From: Chloromonas sp. AAM2
Lineage: Eukaryota; Chlorophyta; Chlorophyceae; Chlamydomonadales; Chlamydomonadaceae
Length of the DNA: 64,000 nucleotides
Assembly (NCBI GenBank): GCA_004335635.1
Contig: QAXH01001707.1
Location: forward strand, 2,716-66,715
Direction of reading: 5' to 3'
Part shown: positions 23,201 to 37,300 of the stretch, piece after piece
How positions within the stretch are numbered: position 1 is the first letter of the stretch
How the letters are laid out: each line of letters opens with the position of its first letter
The notes under the pieces: generated by a model
What the model was told of the DNA's origin: nothing
The model's database searches: none
Seen by the model: the letters and a program-made list of their open reading frames with translations, nothing else
Position numbers and translations under genes: made by a program

Positions 23201-25310
23201 GGGATGGGCAGCCCTTGTTACTGATTACAGAGATGGCGTGTATGCATCTAAGATGCAATCGACAGCATGCATGGCCGCGGCAGGTTACAAGCGGCGGGTT
23301 TGCATGCCTCAGCATGTTTAATAACCAGCTGGTGCAGCGTTGAGTGCATGCCTGAATGAATGTGAGTGCAAACCCCTGCACACATTGCAGTTCTTGCTTG
23401 TCCGTTGTTGTCTTTTGCTGTGCTGTGCCGTCTTTAGTCAGCCCTGCCGTGGGCTGGGCCTTGTTGCTGGGCCGTGTTGCTGATCAGCCCTGCAGCTCCG
23501 ATGCATACATTGTGTGTATGCCTCTGAACATACACTCCACAGCACACATGGCCGAGCCAAGTTGACAGCCTTCAGTTTGCTCGTCTGGTCAGCATATCCT
23601 TGTAGCCATGCCGGTGCACCAGCAACGCAGTCATGAGTGCATGTGTGATTCAATGTGCATGTTCTGGATCATCTGCATGTGTGCACAGTAGCGTTGTGGC
23701 ATAGGCCATGTGTACCCTCGTCCACTGCTGTGCAGGAGTTAGTGGCGGGTGACTATTACACGCTGAGTGCAGCGGGCGTGGTGCAGATGTTCGCTGACGG
23801 CGCGCCGGCAGAGTTCACAGCCGTTGGCGACTGGGTCAGGGAGCACAGCGTGTTCAACATGATGAAGCAGGTGGGGGGTACGAAGACCCAGGTTGGCAGA
23901 GTCAAAAACAGTTTAGGAGTGCTTGTGACACCTTTGTTTAGCAGGGTTTAAAATATTGCACGTTCAAGATCATCATTCATCATCATTACATAGCTTGTCA
24001 TGGTTGAACCCACGGTACCGCAGGACCAACCAGTCAGGCGCTCAGCAGCAGCCAACATCCCCATCCTAAACAAAGCATGGGCATGATGCCCCCAAAAATC
24101 AAGCACATGCAAGGTTCAGGGTCCTCTGAAAGGTCTGTTTCAGAGCCGAGCCGCTGGGTAGGCAAAGCCAGTCATTGCCCTCTGGCATCGGCCTTGCATT
24201 GCAAGTGGTTCAAGTTGCTTGTGTACTAATTACAGCACTTCAGTGGGCTGATGAACGCGGTGGAGAATTGAATGGGAACCCAGGCTGATGTCAAGGATTC
24301 ACCCCGCCCAAAGCACAGCGTGTGCAGGTGATGCATTAAGGAGGGAAGCTCATCAAGGCAGGTGATGCATCAAGGAGGGAGGCTCAACCAACACCGCTAG
24401 ATATCCGAGTCTTCATGATTGCCAAGTTGGCCAGGTTGACAAGAGTTCAAGCCCTACTGCACTTGCACTGTTGTGTGCGCAGCTGCCCTTCTTCAAGACG
24501 TACATGGCCCACCGGTTCTTCAGCAAGTGGCGGGCAGCGGCTCGGGCTTTGAGAAGGTACGGCAGGTGGTGCTGCTTGTACTTCTGCCTGCATGTATGCT
24601 TGCTCGAGTTTTGCTGCTACCTTGTAGCTTGCCTCTCTGTGCTGCTTGCACTTCTGCCAGCCTGAATGTGCATGCATGCTTGTCCACATGCCGCACTGCC
24701 TGCCTGAATGCTTGCTTAAAAATTGCGCGGCTTTCTTGCATTGTAGCTAGCGCCTCAACAACCCCGAATTACCTGTTGCTTTGTTCCTGCATTGTTGTAT
24801 ATGGCCTGGCAACAACATCCTGAACCATATCTGTTGCACGCTCACCTTTCAGATCAAGCAAAAGCTGGAAAGCCGGCTGTTTCTGGCCAAGCCTGACTTC
24901 TGTTCGACCATCATGGAACTAGGGGTGAGGGGGACGGGGCATGGAACAGAGGGATGAATAGACACTGGAGTACCTTTGTCCTGGGTTTGGTCCAGCCTAG
25001 CCAGGTAGCCATGTAAACACTCTGGCTTGTTGGTTGTACTGTGGCCACATTGTTGCCTGAGTTCCAACTCCAGCGGTGCATTAGCTATTATAAGAAGGGG
25101 TAGGACTGGGATGGCAATCCGGGTGGCCAGGCAAGCCACCTGATGTTGTCAACTCTGCCCTGACATGGCTTCTTTTTCATCAGTGTGCCTTGAGTTCTGT
25201 GCTGAACACATGCCCTCAACACTGGCCCTCATGTGCTACACAGTCACTGGCTTGTAGGTATTCATATGCTATTACGTGCTGTTCTGCACCAAACTCTTGC
25301 GTGTTGTCCT

Positions 25311-25360
<50 letters not shown>

Positions 25361-28300
25361 ATGGTCTTCAGTCCGGGGAGAACTGCTCAGCAAGGGCAAG
25401 GGCGGAAGGAAAACAAACAGCACAACTGTAAACTGTAAGTTGTCCTTGCGTGTGTGCAGCACAAGACGGCGGAGCTGCGGGCCATCCCATTTATCGAGGT
25501 GCCGGAGAACCCTCAGCCCCTGCATGACTTCGCACACGCACAGCAGGACGTGCAGAGGTGAGGTCTGGGTCCGGACACTGCAGGGGCATTGTGAACGGTT
25601 GTGAGCGATGTGGTAAACTGTCAACTTGATTCAGTGTAGCAGGCAGTGCTGGTCGGCTGGGACACTGTTGGACAGGCAGTGCTGGTGTGAACGACAGAGG
25701 CATATAGCACTTGTCTGAGGTGGGAGCTCGGCACTGTTTTGTGGTCATGTTGCCTGTATTTCACGCCTGTGCTTCAAAGCATGATGACGCCAGTTTGCAC
25801 CTGGTTGAGTGCCTGACTTCACCACGTGTACAAGCAGTCCACGTGCAATGTACAAACTAGCTTGGGGTAGGTGGTAGACCCGGCCAGTTTACTGGCATTG
25901 CTCGCACACTGACTTTGTGCCTACAGGAACAAAGTCCTCCCAGCTGTGACCATGATCGTGTCCAACATTGAACGCGTGCTCAACAGACAGTTCCAGGACG
26001 TAAGGAAACTGGAGGTAAGAAATCAACAGATCAGAGCAAGGGGGTTGGTGAAGGAAAGGGGGGTGTCCGCATGGGGCTCTCAGCACAGAGCATTACTGGT
26101 TGAAAGGGTGGTGAGACGAGGGGGGATGGGGGTGCCCTCTGTGTAGTACAGAACATCAACAGGTGCCAAAAAGTCTGCTACTCATGGGTGCACCATGGCT
26201 GTGCTGTATGACCAAATTCCACACATGTCCTACATAACTGTCCGGAAGGCGAGGCGTCACACACCGGCTGGCCGGCTGGATGATGTGACCAGGAATTGGA
26301 ACCGTTGTGTGCCATGAAACCAGGCTGTTCAACTTGTACACGTGACTTAAGGGTCAGTTGTAAATGGCTTTGAGGCAACTATACCTTCCCATGTGTGCTT
26401 TACGACTGTCCTACACAACTGTACCTGATTTGGTTCATGCAGGCTAGTCTGCGGCGCGAAGTTGATGAGTTGGACCATCAGATCAATAACGCAGGGCACG
26501 TGCCCACAGGGGGGCTGGCCGGTGCAGCCGCATCCGGAGGCGTGACTTCGGGCAAGTCAGCGCTTGCCAAGAGCATTGTCAAGCTGAGGGCTGAGAAACT
26601 CGAGAAGTCACGTGCACTTAGACTGGCCCAGCAGGTGTGTGAAGGACCTGAGGTGTGGTGTACAGTCATGTGAGGCTGAGGTGGCATCAGAGAAGTTGGG
26701 ATCAACGTTGGCGTTGGCAAGGGGCAGCACAACGCAGACACACTAACCTATAGTGTAAAATTTGTAAGGATGCGGTTGTGCTGAGTGGCATGTCTCCTCC
26801 TGTCCCTCCTTTCCCACAACCTCACAAACACGCCAGGTCATGTCCATCACAGGACCTTTCCCTGCTGCCCAACCTTGTGCGGTTGGCCGACCACATGCTC
26901 GTTGAGTCCAGCCTAGCCCTGCTGGTGGGCAGTGTGGAGGGGCTGAGGGCCACCATGGGCAAAAGGGCACTCATCTCCGCGCAGCTGTCCTTTGTGCCAG
27001 GGGACCAGGGCATGGTGCTCAATGCCACGGCAGAGGATGCACGGCAGGTGCGGCTGGGATGGGACAGGGCATGGAAATATGTGACTAAACCATGATGGTG
27101 GTGCGGCAAGAGGCCGTGGCTTGGCAGGCTGCCATGCGGACATCCATTAATGGACAGAATGGCAAGTCTGCCAAGCTGCAGATGAAACAACATGATGTTT
27201 GCGCCACAGCCAGTAATAATTGCCGTGTATCTGTATTGCAGGCCATATGTATTGTCTGATTGTTCAGCCATCATCAGCACAGATTCATGTTATTGTATGC
27301 CGTTCAGCTGCTTGACTGTACGCCCCATGCTTCATGAGTGTGCAGGTGATCACGAGCCAGTTGGTTGACGCCCTGGTCGCCACGCTGCACGAGTTTCCCC
27401 GCGTGCTCCAGCTGCCGGGCTTCAGGCAGATGATGGGCGGAGCACCAGCCCCGCCTGGCCCCGCGCAGGACGGCAAGGGGCCGGCGCCCATCAAGGGGCC
27501 GGAGACCAAGGCTATTGTCCCAGGGTACAAAGTGCTGCAGAAAGCGAGGTGTGTGCTAGGATCAGGCAACGGAAGCCAATGGTCAGAACCGGTTGTTGTT
27601 GTTGTTGTTGTCGTCGTCACATTTAATCCAGGAAGGACTACTCAGCGGCACGGGTAATGCTCTGCAAAGAGTTGCATGCTGTTCAGACCCTTTAGCAAGA
27701 ACAAAAGAGTTGTGTTAGCCCTGAAGCAGAAACTGCAGCTTGAGCCACAGCATGGAGTTGTACTGATTTACTTACATTAAAGTGGTTGTTCAATCTGGCC
27801 ATGGCAGTCACTCATTCTTTCATGCCCATGCAACTCATTCCTTGCAGGCTTGCTGTTGGGTCGTGCATCGAGCACTCTTACAAGATGGCCATGGATAGCG
27901 CGTCACATTTTGACGGTCTGCACGTGGTGCATGACTTCTGCGCTGCATGGAACCAGGAGGAATACAAGGTACGGAATGTTTGCCATGATGCCCTAACCCA
28001 ATCGCATGTCCAACAGCTTGGTGGCGTGTCATTGAGCGCCATTCCTCTCAACTACAGTGCACTCACTACCTGCCTCTGTGTCTAACAAATACAGCACTGC
28101 CACTGTCATTTTGATTCATTTGTGTCGCCATTTGCTCCTGACCAGACCTCAATTGCCCCTGTTGTCCACCACCATTGTGACGTTGATCCAACACACCATG
28201 CAACTCGCTATTGCCCTGCCCCCCCCACCCCCACCCATGCGTCACAGGCTGGTGAGCGCGACATTACTCAGTTCCGTCAGGACATGGCCCTCCTGCGCAG

Positions 28301-31300
28301 CTGGCAGGACGACATGGGCATGCTCACCGCGGGGCAGAACATGGGGTGTCTGCACGTCAGCCTCACGGCCATGCAGCAGCAACTGGACGCTACGCTGGAC
28401 AAGGTGATGGGCTGCAGTGCAGCATTATCGAGCGCGTGATCAATGAACGGTGACATGGCTCATGCTCTGAATGTGAATCAGCTTGGTATGACCTCATTCA
28501 TTGGCCGAAGCGGTGTGGTCTGCTTTTTTCTGCTTCCTGTCTTTCATGTGAAGTACCGTATTTCATTTGTATGTTTTCAGGCCATGGACACCCTGATCAT
28601 GTTGCTGACGGCGGCGGCGCACAAGGAAACACTCAGGGTGCTGGATGAGCTGCAGGGACAGACCACGTGAGTCAGTTGAATCGGTTAACATATTGCACAG
28701 CGTCCTGGGCAGCATGCTAGCTTTCTGCTTGTTGCATGGTATGGACGCAAGCTACGCTAGGCGTATTCCTTTGACAAGTTAGAATTTGAAGCCTGGCTGT
28801 GTTGGCGAGCAATGTTAGTCACAACCAAAGACGACCATATGCCACTCGTCTGACCTTGGCCCACCATTGGCTCTGTTGCAGTGCTATGGGCAGCCGCCCC
28901 ACAGCTCTGGACGAGTTTGCAGCATACTACCGCTCCTACACAGCCTTGGTGGCCAACAAGGAGCAGCTTGACAAGGACAACGCAACAATGGTGGTAAGGG
29001 TTTGTGGCACGTTGCAATGTTGTTCTGACTTTGACGGCGTTTTGCCTGGCTTCATAAACCCAAACCCAGGAGCGAGGTTTTGGTATGGTGCAAACACAAT
29101 GGGTGCATGGCGCTTGCAGTCTTGTTCAGCGGCACGGCAACATACTGCTATCGAATAGACCCGATCTTAGATCTCGTTGTGCTGTTCTCTCGCCTCGCAG
29201 GCCATGTACACGATGCTCCAGGAGTACGGAGGCAAGGTGCTGCCCAGCGACCAGGTAGCACTGGACGACACGAGAGAGGTGCGCGACGGTATGCATGTGC
29301 GGGTGGGCAGAGAAATCGTTGATCACGACAAAACTTTGGACTTTCAGTTTTGCAAATCAAGGTTATTGAGTTCAGCGCAGATTCCGGGAAGCAACGATCA
29401 GCCAGCGATTGATTGGACAAAGTTGAAGGCTGGATGTTTGCGTTTGTGTTGCGACCTTGCAGATGATGGTCGCTCTGAATCGCGCGTTGCACGACGCGTC
29501 GGTGTTCGTTGAGGATCGCAAACCAACCTTCAAGGAAACGCTTGAGAAGAGCACGTCAGAACTATTTGTTCATCTCACGGTGAGTCCTGTCGACCCTCGC
29601 ATCGAACGTGTGCTGGAACCTGTGTATGTCAGCCTTGACAAGCCTGGGCCTTTGGCCTTGACAAGCCGTACCTTTTAATACCTGGCGTTGACCTGTACAT
29701 ATTAGCCTGGACAGTCAACCCCCGAAACCACATGTTTCGTGATTGCGGGTTGCTGTGCTTGTTGCGCTTACAGGAGGTGATCGCAGACTTGCGGTCGGGC
29801 AAGTTTGACGATCCTGCCGCCGACACACAAACCGTCCTGGGACTGCTAGAAACCACAACGGCAACGTATGAAGACGTCAGCGAGCGAGCCAAGAGGTTCA
29901 AGTCGTACGAAGAGCTGTTTGGAATGCCGGTAAGTCGACTGCAGTTGCATGTTATACAACAGTTGTTGCCTGCACTCGGATCTGCCCAGCGTTTCAGGCA
30001 TGAAGTCATCGCAAGGAGAATGTTGTGTGTAAATGCTTTTAAGAAACCGTGTAGTTTTCCAGTCGAGATTGACGTGTAGCTGTGATAGCTGCCAGATCTC
30101 CTGCTGCTAGAACCATCTCCATCATTGGTTGTCCGTACATTGGTCCGTGCCATGCTGATGACCACTGACCTTCTGTAGCTGACTGATTCCCTGCTGCCAA
30201 AGCCATCTCCGTTGGTCCGTGCCATGCTCTCAGGTGTCCAACTACGCGGACGTTGAGCAGGCCCACAAGGAGCTGACCGTTCACCGCAACAAGTGGCACC
30301 AGCTGGGAGAGTTCGAGACATGGCAGGCGGTTTGGATGTCTGCTGCTTGCAAGGACCTGGACCCTGATGAAGTACAGGCCAAGGTGCAAATATCGAGCAG
30401 TAGTCAACACATTCTGCAGCGTGACGCGACGTTGACATGTCGGGGTCCGATACTAGAATCGTACATGGCATTACAAGTACTGGCTTTGGCATCATTTCTT
30501 ATGCTTTTTCCTGTGATACTTTGCAAGGTACCAAGTCGGCACGCTTTGCGACACATCTTGCAGCATAAGTTTGACGCTTCAGAGTCAGACACGCACATCA
30601 ATCCCTTACAAAGTATGGCACAGTCATTCCTTTTTGCTGTTTCTCTCACGCTTTCAGGTGGATGAGATCAACAAGAGTAACTACAAGATGCTGAAGAGCC
30701 GCAAGGACGACACCGTGGTAGTGCGGCTGAAGAAGGCACTGGACGCGTTTAAGGAGCTCATGCCGCTGCTGGCAGAGGTGAGGGGTGGGGCACCCTGTGT
30801 AATGGGAGCACTGAGCAGGATGCGCATTGAATAGACAGCCAGGCGGTTTGACAACCGGCATGCACACAGCCTGCACGACTTGACCCCTGGCACACATGCT
30901 CTGGCAGAGCCGACAGAAGCAAAGAACGGCAGTAGGCCTGTCCATGTGCGTTCACGGGATTAGTGTGTAACAAGGCACAAGTGATGACATGATGTGATTG
31001 CTGTCTTGCAGGTGTCGAACCGTGCACTGGAGGACCGTCACTGGACCCAGGTGTTCACGGTGCTGGGCGCCACCTACGACCCCTCCACGCCCTTCTGCGT
31101 ACAAGACCTCATCAAGTGAGAGGCCCTCTTGCCGCGATCAAACATGCTTGGGTCTGCATGAACTGCATGCCCAGGTGCAGCTGTAGCGGCAGTCATGCTT
31201 TGCATCCAGATGATCTGCTCAGTACACTCTTGCATGCGGCCGAACTTGTCTGTGGTTTGTCGGATGAAGCACAGCGGCACACTGCACACATTGTATGGGC

Positions 31301-34300
31301 TTGTGCAGCAGCTTCAGTGCGTGAACTTGCACATGCACAGCCTTTTGCCCTTCACACTGATGACGTGCACTTGCTTCCCAGGCTTGGCGTGACGGAGCAG
31401 ATCGACAAGGTGTCAGCGGTGGGCGCGGTGGCCAGCAAGGAGCGCGGCATGTTGGTGGCCCTGGACAAGATGGAGGGGGAGTGGGCGGGACTCGAGTTCA
31501 GGGTCATGCCGTACAAGGACACCGGTGAGGCGAAAAACTGGTCATACCAACCGCGATCAGCCAGTTGTAGCTCAATGAACATGCTGCGTATTGCAATTTG
31601 ACGCAGTAGGATCTGCACATCACAAATGCTTTGTAGGCAGAATAAGTTGTAGAGTGTTAGGATTCACTGGGTCTTCTGCTTTGCCCTCGTCGCCAGCCCA
31701 GTCTGTACAAATGTAAAAATGTGTTTTTGCTTTGGAAGCATGTCACTAGAGTGTGACGAATGTCTGCAGTATGGTGTTCATGATGCAATGTTCGTGTTGT
31801 GATGCAGGCACATACATCATCGGTGGCACTGACGAGATCCAGACCATCCTGGACGATCAGATCGTTAAGATCCAGGCCATGAACGCCTCCCCTTTCATCA
31901 AGCCCTTCAAGGAGAGGGCCGGCACATGGGAGACCCTGCTGCAGACGTTGCAGGTAGAGCTAGCTTGTTTCGGGCATGGTGACATGATTAGGTTCATGTT
32001 GCTCCCGGCCAGGTGGAAAAAAGTGAAGAATCATGACTGGGTGCATATCGCCAGGCTTCAGGCCATGTGGCATTGTCAATCATGCATGCTCGGACATTGT
32101 TTGCCCACGCCTTGCCACATGTGCTGCCCCGCCGCCACATCAAAGCAAACACTGCCATGCGCCTTCTTGCGAAGTGTATGTCCCAGCAGTGTCCACCCCC
32201 TTCCGTGTCCTGTGACGGCTTCCATGATGTAGACACGATACACCTTGCTGTACGACGCAGGATATGCTCGATAACTGGCTCCAGTGCCAGGCCACGTGGC
32301 TGTACCTGGAGCCCATCTTCAGCAGCGATGACATTGTCAAGCAAATGCCGGAGGAAGGCGACAAGTTCAGGTGGGACGCGCAGCGACATGAATCAAGCAA
32401 CATGAAAGCATACTTGTGCAGCTCTTGTTGAGCTGATATCAGACGTACCTTCATCCACTGTATGGAGAGCGACTCATGGATTGAAATGCAAGTCTCACAC
32501 AGGATGATGGATGCATGGGCTGATGCATGGGCTGATGCATGGGCTGGTGCATGGGCTGATGCATGGGCTGATGCATGGGCTGGTGCATGGGCTGATGCAT
32601 GGCTGTTGACTTGATCTCTTGCAGGAGTGTGGACGGCATGTGGCGTGCCATGATGAAGGCCACCTTCGATGCGCCCGCGGCTATACCCATAGCCAGTGAA
32701 AAGGTAGATGACCATGACGCGCACGCAATTGAGGAGCACAATCGTGCTGGGCTTGACAAAGTTCTTGCTTCGATGCTGCAGCAATTCAGGCGCACGATTA
32801 TACTATGTAGCGGTTGTGTGGAGATTACGTTCTCTCACGCTTGGCTCCCGTTTTTGAAACGCCCCAGGCCCGCGTGACCCAGCTGGTGGAGTGTAACGCT
32901 CTGCTGGAGGAGGTGCAGAAGGGCCTGGCGGCCTACCTGGAGAAGAAACGTCTGTTCTTCCCCCGGTTCTTCTTCCTGTCCAATGATGAGATGCTGGAGA
33001 TCCTCAGCGAGACCAAGGTGTGTCCTATAACTGGGTGCAGCAGTAATCCGGGTAAGGAGTTCACAGCGACCTGGTTTGCAACCAAGCATTGTTGTCAAAA
33101 GTCAGCAGTATCAGCTGCCTTTGTGATGCAAGACCGTTGGCTGGTAACAGCAGTGTTCCTTCTACTGACTCACTATGCCTGGTACCTCATGAGCAGAAGC
33201 ATTGAACGTGTCTTTGTGTTGCATGACATACAATTCAAGTAAAGGCAGTCTAGGCTGCTGGGTTGTGGCAAGTTGAAGGCTTATGTTGTTGCGATGTACT
33301 GCAGCAGGGTAATGGCGAGTTGCAGTTATAACTGATTGGTTGCTTGGCAATCTTACAGATAACATGCGTGGCACAGTGTAGTTCAGTGAATGCAAGTGCC
33401 TGACGCTTGGCATGTTCTCACGTTGGCGTGTGTTGCATTCCCCAGGACCCCACCCGCGTGCAGCCCCACCTCAAAAAGTGCTTTGAGGGCATTAACAACC
33501 TGGACTTCGATGAAGACCTGGTCATTCATGCCATGAACAGCGTGGAGAAGGAACGGGTACCCTTCAAGGTGAGTGGTAACAGCATCACATACTGTTAGGC
33601 GCATACATACTGTAAGGAGATTGAGGCTGGCATGACTTCTCCTTTTCTATTGGTTCGGTAAACTGCAGGCTCCTTGTGCTTTGGGCTGCGTCTGCCCGTC
33701 TGAAAACTGTGGACCAGCTATTCAAGCTATCCTATGCGATCCTGGCCATCTGCCCTGTCGGTGTCGATTGCAGAACAAGGTGGACACCAACAAGGCGCGG
33801 GGTGCTGTGGAGAAGTGGCTGTTGGAGGTGAGCAGAAGAGGGGTTACGTCTACCTTATCACAGTGCCAGAGCACACTCACCGCTGCCCATGCCGTGCCCC
33901 GCAATCGTCTGACTACCCTTGTGCTTGACTGCGAGCCTCCTTCATGCACACCTATCTGCATGCAATCAATGCTTTTAACGACCTACAAGCACACTTTGTG
34001 TGCCATTGCAAAGGAGCACCACCTACGCGCAGAGACAGCCAAAGACAACTATCAACGTTTGCATAACTCATCTGTTTTCAGGTGGAGGAGCGCATGTTCG
34101 AGTCCATCCACCACGTGACCGCCCAGGGCATAGAGGACTATGCGGGGCGGCCGCGGCACGAGTGGGTGCTGCAGTGGCCCGGCATGGTGGTGCTGGTGGT
34201 TTCGGCGATATACTGGACGAGAGGTGAGCAGCACTGGCAATGGAATAGGGGTGCATTGAAAGGATTAGTCATGCAGGAGCCAACGTCGGTTACCGACCAG

Positions 34301-37300
34301 ATGCATTGCTCGTTGAACGTTCAAAGGAAACACAAGCTCAAGATAACAAGTGTTTGCAAACTCATAGAACCTGCTCATCTCTGGCACCTCAAACCATGAT
34401 ATGGATTGAGGTCAGTTTTGTTGCTGTTGCTTTTGAACAGCTGGCTGAGGATTTTGCACTTGATCTCCTGGTGTAATGGGCAGCCTTGGCTTGGCATATG
34501 ATACTCAAGCAAGTTCTTGCCCTGGTGCTGCAAGAAATGTTCATGAACTGTTCTTGCCCTGGTGCATGCAGGTGTGACCAAGGCGCTTCAGGATCGGACA
34601 GCGGGAGAGTACGAGAAGGCATGCACGGGCGACCTCATGCGCACTGTGGACTTGGTCAGGGGGGAGCTCACCAGCCTGCAGAGGGCCACGCTGGGTGAGT
34701 CAAGAGAGGACAAACGGCAGTGCATGGAAGAAACGCCTGAAAACAGACAGTCTGACTGATGACAGTGGCTACCGGGTAGGGAGCACTCGACCCGTTGCAG
34801 AAGTCAGTGGCTGTTCAATAAGCTTATGTCTGACTCTGATGATGATGGCACCGAGTACTGGGCGTGGAAGACCCAGGTGGTGACACAGGCTGGGCAGCGG
34901 GGAGGCAAAGACTGGTCGGTTTTGTTGCTGTCTGGCAGCGGTGTGTTTGAATGATCGATTGCCTGGCCTGAGCACCAGGTGCTTTTGCTGTCTGATGAAC
35001 TGTGCTGTGCTTTCGCCCCTGGTTCAGGCGCCCTGGTTGTGATGGACGTGCATGCACGCGACGTGGTGACCTCCTTGGTTGAGAAGCAGGTGGACACGGA
35101 CACCGACTTTGAGTGGCAGGCACAACTGCGCAGGTGCGGCCTGGGTGTGCTGGGGTTAGCCTAGGGTAAGAAAGCAAGATCCTCGAAATTGTCGATCATA
35201 CTACAAGTATTAATTGAATTGAGTGAGGGTATTATTGAACAAAAAGAGATACTTGAAGGAAAGATACTTGGAAAAGAAATACTTGAAAATCAACATGTTG
35301 CCTTGGCCTGCGCCACAACTGGAAGGTTGTGTTGTGCTGATTCGCTACTTCACCTCGGCCTCCGTGACTGTGCAAGGCCCAACCTGCTCCAGCCATGCCT
35401 GCGCCCCAATGGGTTGTGGCTGGACCCTGGTCGTAGCTGCACCTTGTCTTGGCACATGGAACGCACCACATGCCAACAAGTACCATGTGCACGCTTGTCA
35501 AGCTGGTGAAGCGGCCAATGGTAGCTGCTGGGCCAAATCTCTGTCCAACTTGATCCTGTGTGGCTACTATCTGTGTGGCTACTATCTGCGCCATCATGAC
35601 TTGTTGCTGAGTCATGGTGGTGTCTCAATTTCAATCTCAATCTCAACATCTTGTCTCAATCGTGCAGCTACTGGGAGGAGGATGCGAGCGGTGAGCGCGA
35701 GTTCACCACCATGATGCGCATGATGAGCGCTACCATTCAGTACGGATACGAGTACCTGGGCAACTCGAGCAGACTGGTCATCACACCCCTCACGGACAGG
35801 TGGGGCACGCTGGGACTGGCATAGAGTGGGCGCTGAGTCACCTGCTGAGCAAGCTGACACAGGCCTGTCACAATGCTTTTCCAGTGATACTCTGTTACTG
35901 TGACACAGGGAGGTTGCTACGTACTTGTTGGTGTTGTTGGTGTTGTTGGTGTTTTTTACATGGCCTTCAGTCCGGGGAGGACTGCTCAGCGGGGGTGAGG
36001 GGGAAGGGAAATCGCCGGAAACCTACTGGTCAACACTGCACCCTTGTCAACAACAGCAAAGTCAACCTGAACAATTGCTACAGAGTGAGCTAAGTCCGCT
36101 GCTGAGCAGACCAACCTGGGACCTGCACACTGTGATTGTGCAAGGCTTGGTCCCCTGCCGCATCGCCTACCAGTGACCACAGGCCCCTGTGCATGTTCAT
36201 TTGACAAGATACACCGAGCATGTGGCTGTGTCATGTCTTTGTACAATCAAGGCAGCTGTCGAGGTGCCATGGTTCACGTAAGGATGTTGATTGTCCGACC
36301 GCCACCGTGCCTGGCCAGGTGTTATCGCACTCTCATGGGCGCCATTCACTTGACGCTGGGGGGAGCGCCGGAGGGGCCTGCGGGCACAGGTGGGCAGACC
36401 GTCCTCCCTGCGCATAACAGATGCTACAGAGGCTGGCATTTTCTGCTTTCCAGCACGATTTGCTTTTCTTCTTCACCAGTCTCAAGCGAGCGCAGCGGTT
36501 TGCTTGGTGGCATGTGGTGCGTGGGATGTGTCGTGATGTGCTCTATGGACAGCACAAGCCTTGTGTGTCTGACTGCAGGCAAGACGGAGACCACCAAGGA
36601 CTTGGCCAAGGCGATGGCTAGGCAGTGTGTGGTGTTCAACTGCTCAGATTCTCTGGACTACATCGCTATGGTGGGAAAGAATCAGGACTGCAAGGGTCGT
36701 AATCAATGCGAGCATCGTAGGGCAGCTGGCGCACTGAGTGTGGTTCTTACGTACATACGCTGCTCGTCTTGATGAGTGCGAGGTTGCAATTTGGGTATGA
36801 TTGATTTTGAGGTATATATTTTGAGGTATGATTGATTTGGGATGGAACACGCTGCAGCCTTCTCAAGCTTGTTGTCAGTGACTCGCTTGTTGGTTGAGGG
36901 ACTGAAGGGTAACAGGTCTGTCACTCCCCCTCACTTCCAGTGTATGCAACCACACAATCTGACACGCCTGCAGTAGCCAGCACTCTTGAATGTGACATTT
37001 GGTCGCATGACCCTCAGGGTGTAGGCTCTGAACCATGAGGTCCTGAACAGCTGTGGCCATGGCTCAACTAATCATTCAACTAATGATTTATGTAAAATTG
37101 ATGTGACTTGGGCTGCAGGGCAAGTTCTTTAAGGGCCTAGCCTCCTCGGGCGCCTGGGCGTGCTTTGACGAGTTCAACCGCATCGACCTGGAGGTGCTGT
37201 CGGTGGTGGCGCAACAGGTATGGCTGCGGCAGTGTGTGCCACGCTATCAAGAACGTGTGCGGTGGTTTCCCGTGGCTGGCTTGTCTGCAGATAAGGCTCT

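Larger units (their letters stand above)
20273..31953 (+). other. dynein heavy chain: N-terminal tail (exons 1-27)
   Basis: Exons: 20273-20318, 20685-20722, 21032-21080, 21862-22001, 22332-22430, 22591-22797, 23012-23134, 23736-23870, 24483-24556 or 24565, 24853-24924, 25460-25557, 25927-26014, 26443-26634, 26853-27047, 27346-27548, 27848-27968, 28248-28403, 28581-28666, 28882-28993, 29201-29278, 29463-29579, 29774-29929, 30234-30383, 30658-30777, 31012-31115, 31382-31524, 31808-31953. The first 120 residues are low-complexity (Gly, Ser, Pro). Then come tail landmarks: [35 protein letters not shown] (residues about 235-280), [17 protein letters not shown] and [16 protein letters not shown]. 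The tail binds intermediate or light chains and the doublet. Exons 1-3 rest on phase matching and weak similarity only; exon 6's acceptor (after CTAG at 22590) is the least certain. Confidence 0.8.
31808..35799 (+). other. dynein heavy chain: linker (exons 27-36)
   Basis: Exons 28-36: 32261-32370, 32625-32703, 32868-33017, 33446-33568, 33774-33827, 34082-34223, 34572-34694, 35028-35133, 35668-35799; roughly residues 1050-1400. Exon 28 carries the linker hallmark [20 protein letters not shown]. Exon 30 reads [18 protein letters not shown], exon 33 [19 protein letters not shown]. In dyneins the linker swings across the AAA ring to make the power stroke. All splice phases agree. Confidence 0.92.

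Noticed and set aside
29629..30495. Long antisense reading frame (288 codons) within the dynein gene
   Set aside because: It covers dynein exons 22-23 and their introns on the wrong strand, shows no domain, and is explained by low stop frequency opposite GC-rich exons.
32140..32795. Antisense frames rich in His-Gln-Pro-Met or Ala-His repeats
   Set aside because: They are translations of the 12-bp intronic minisatellite at 32509-32603, not proteins.
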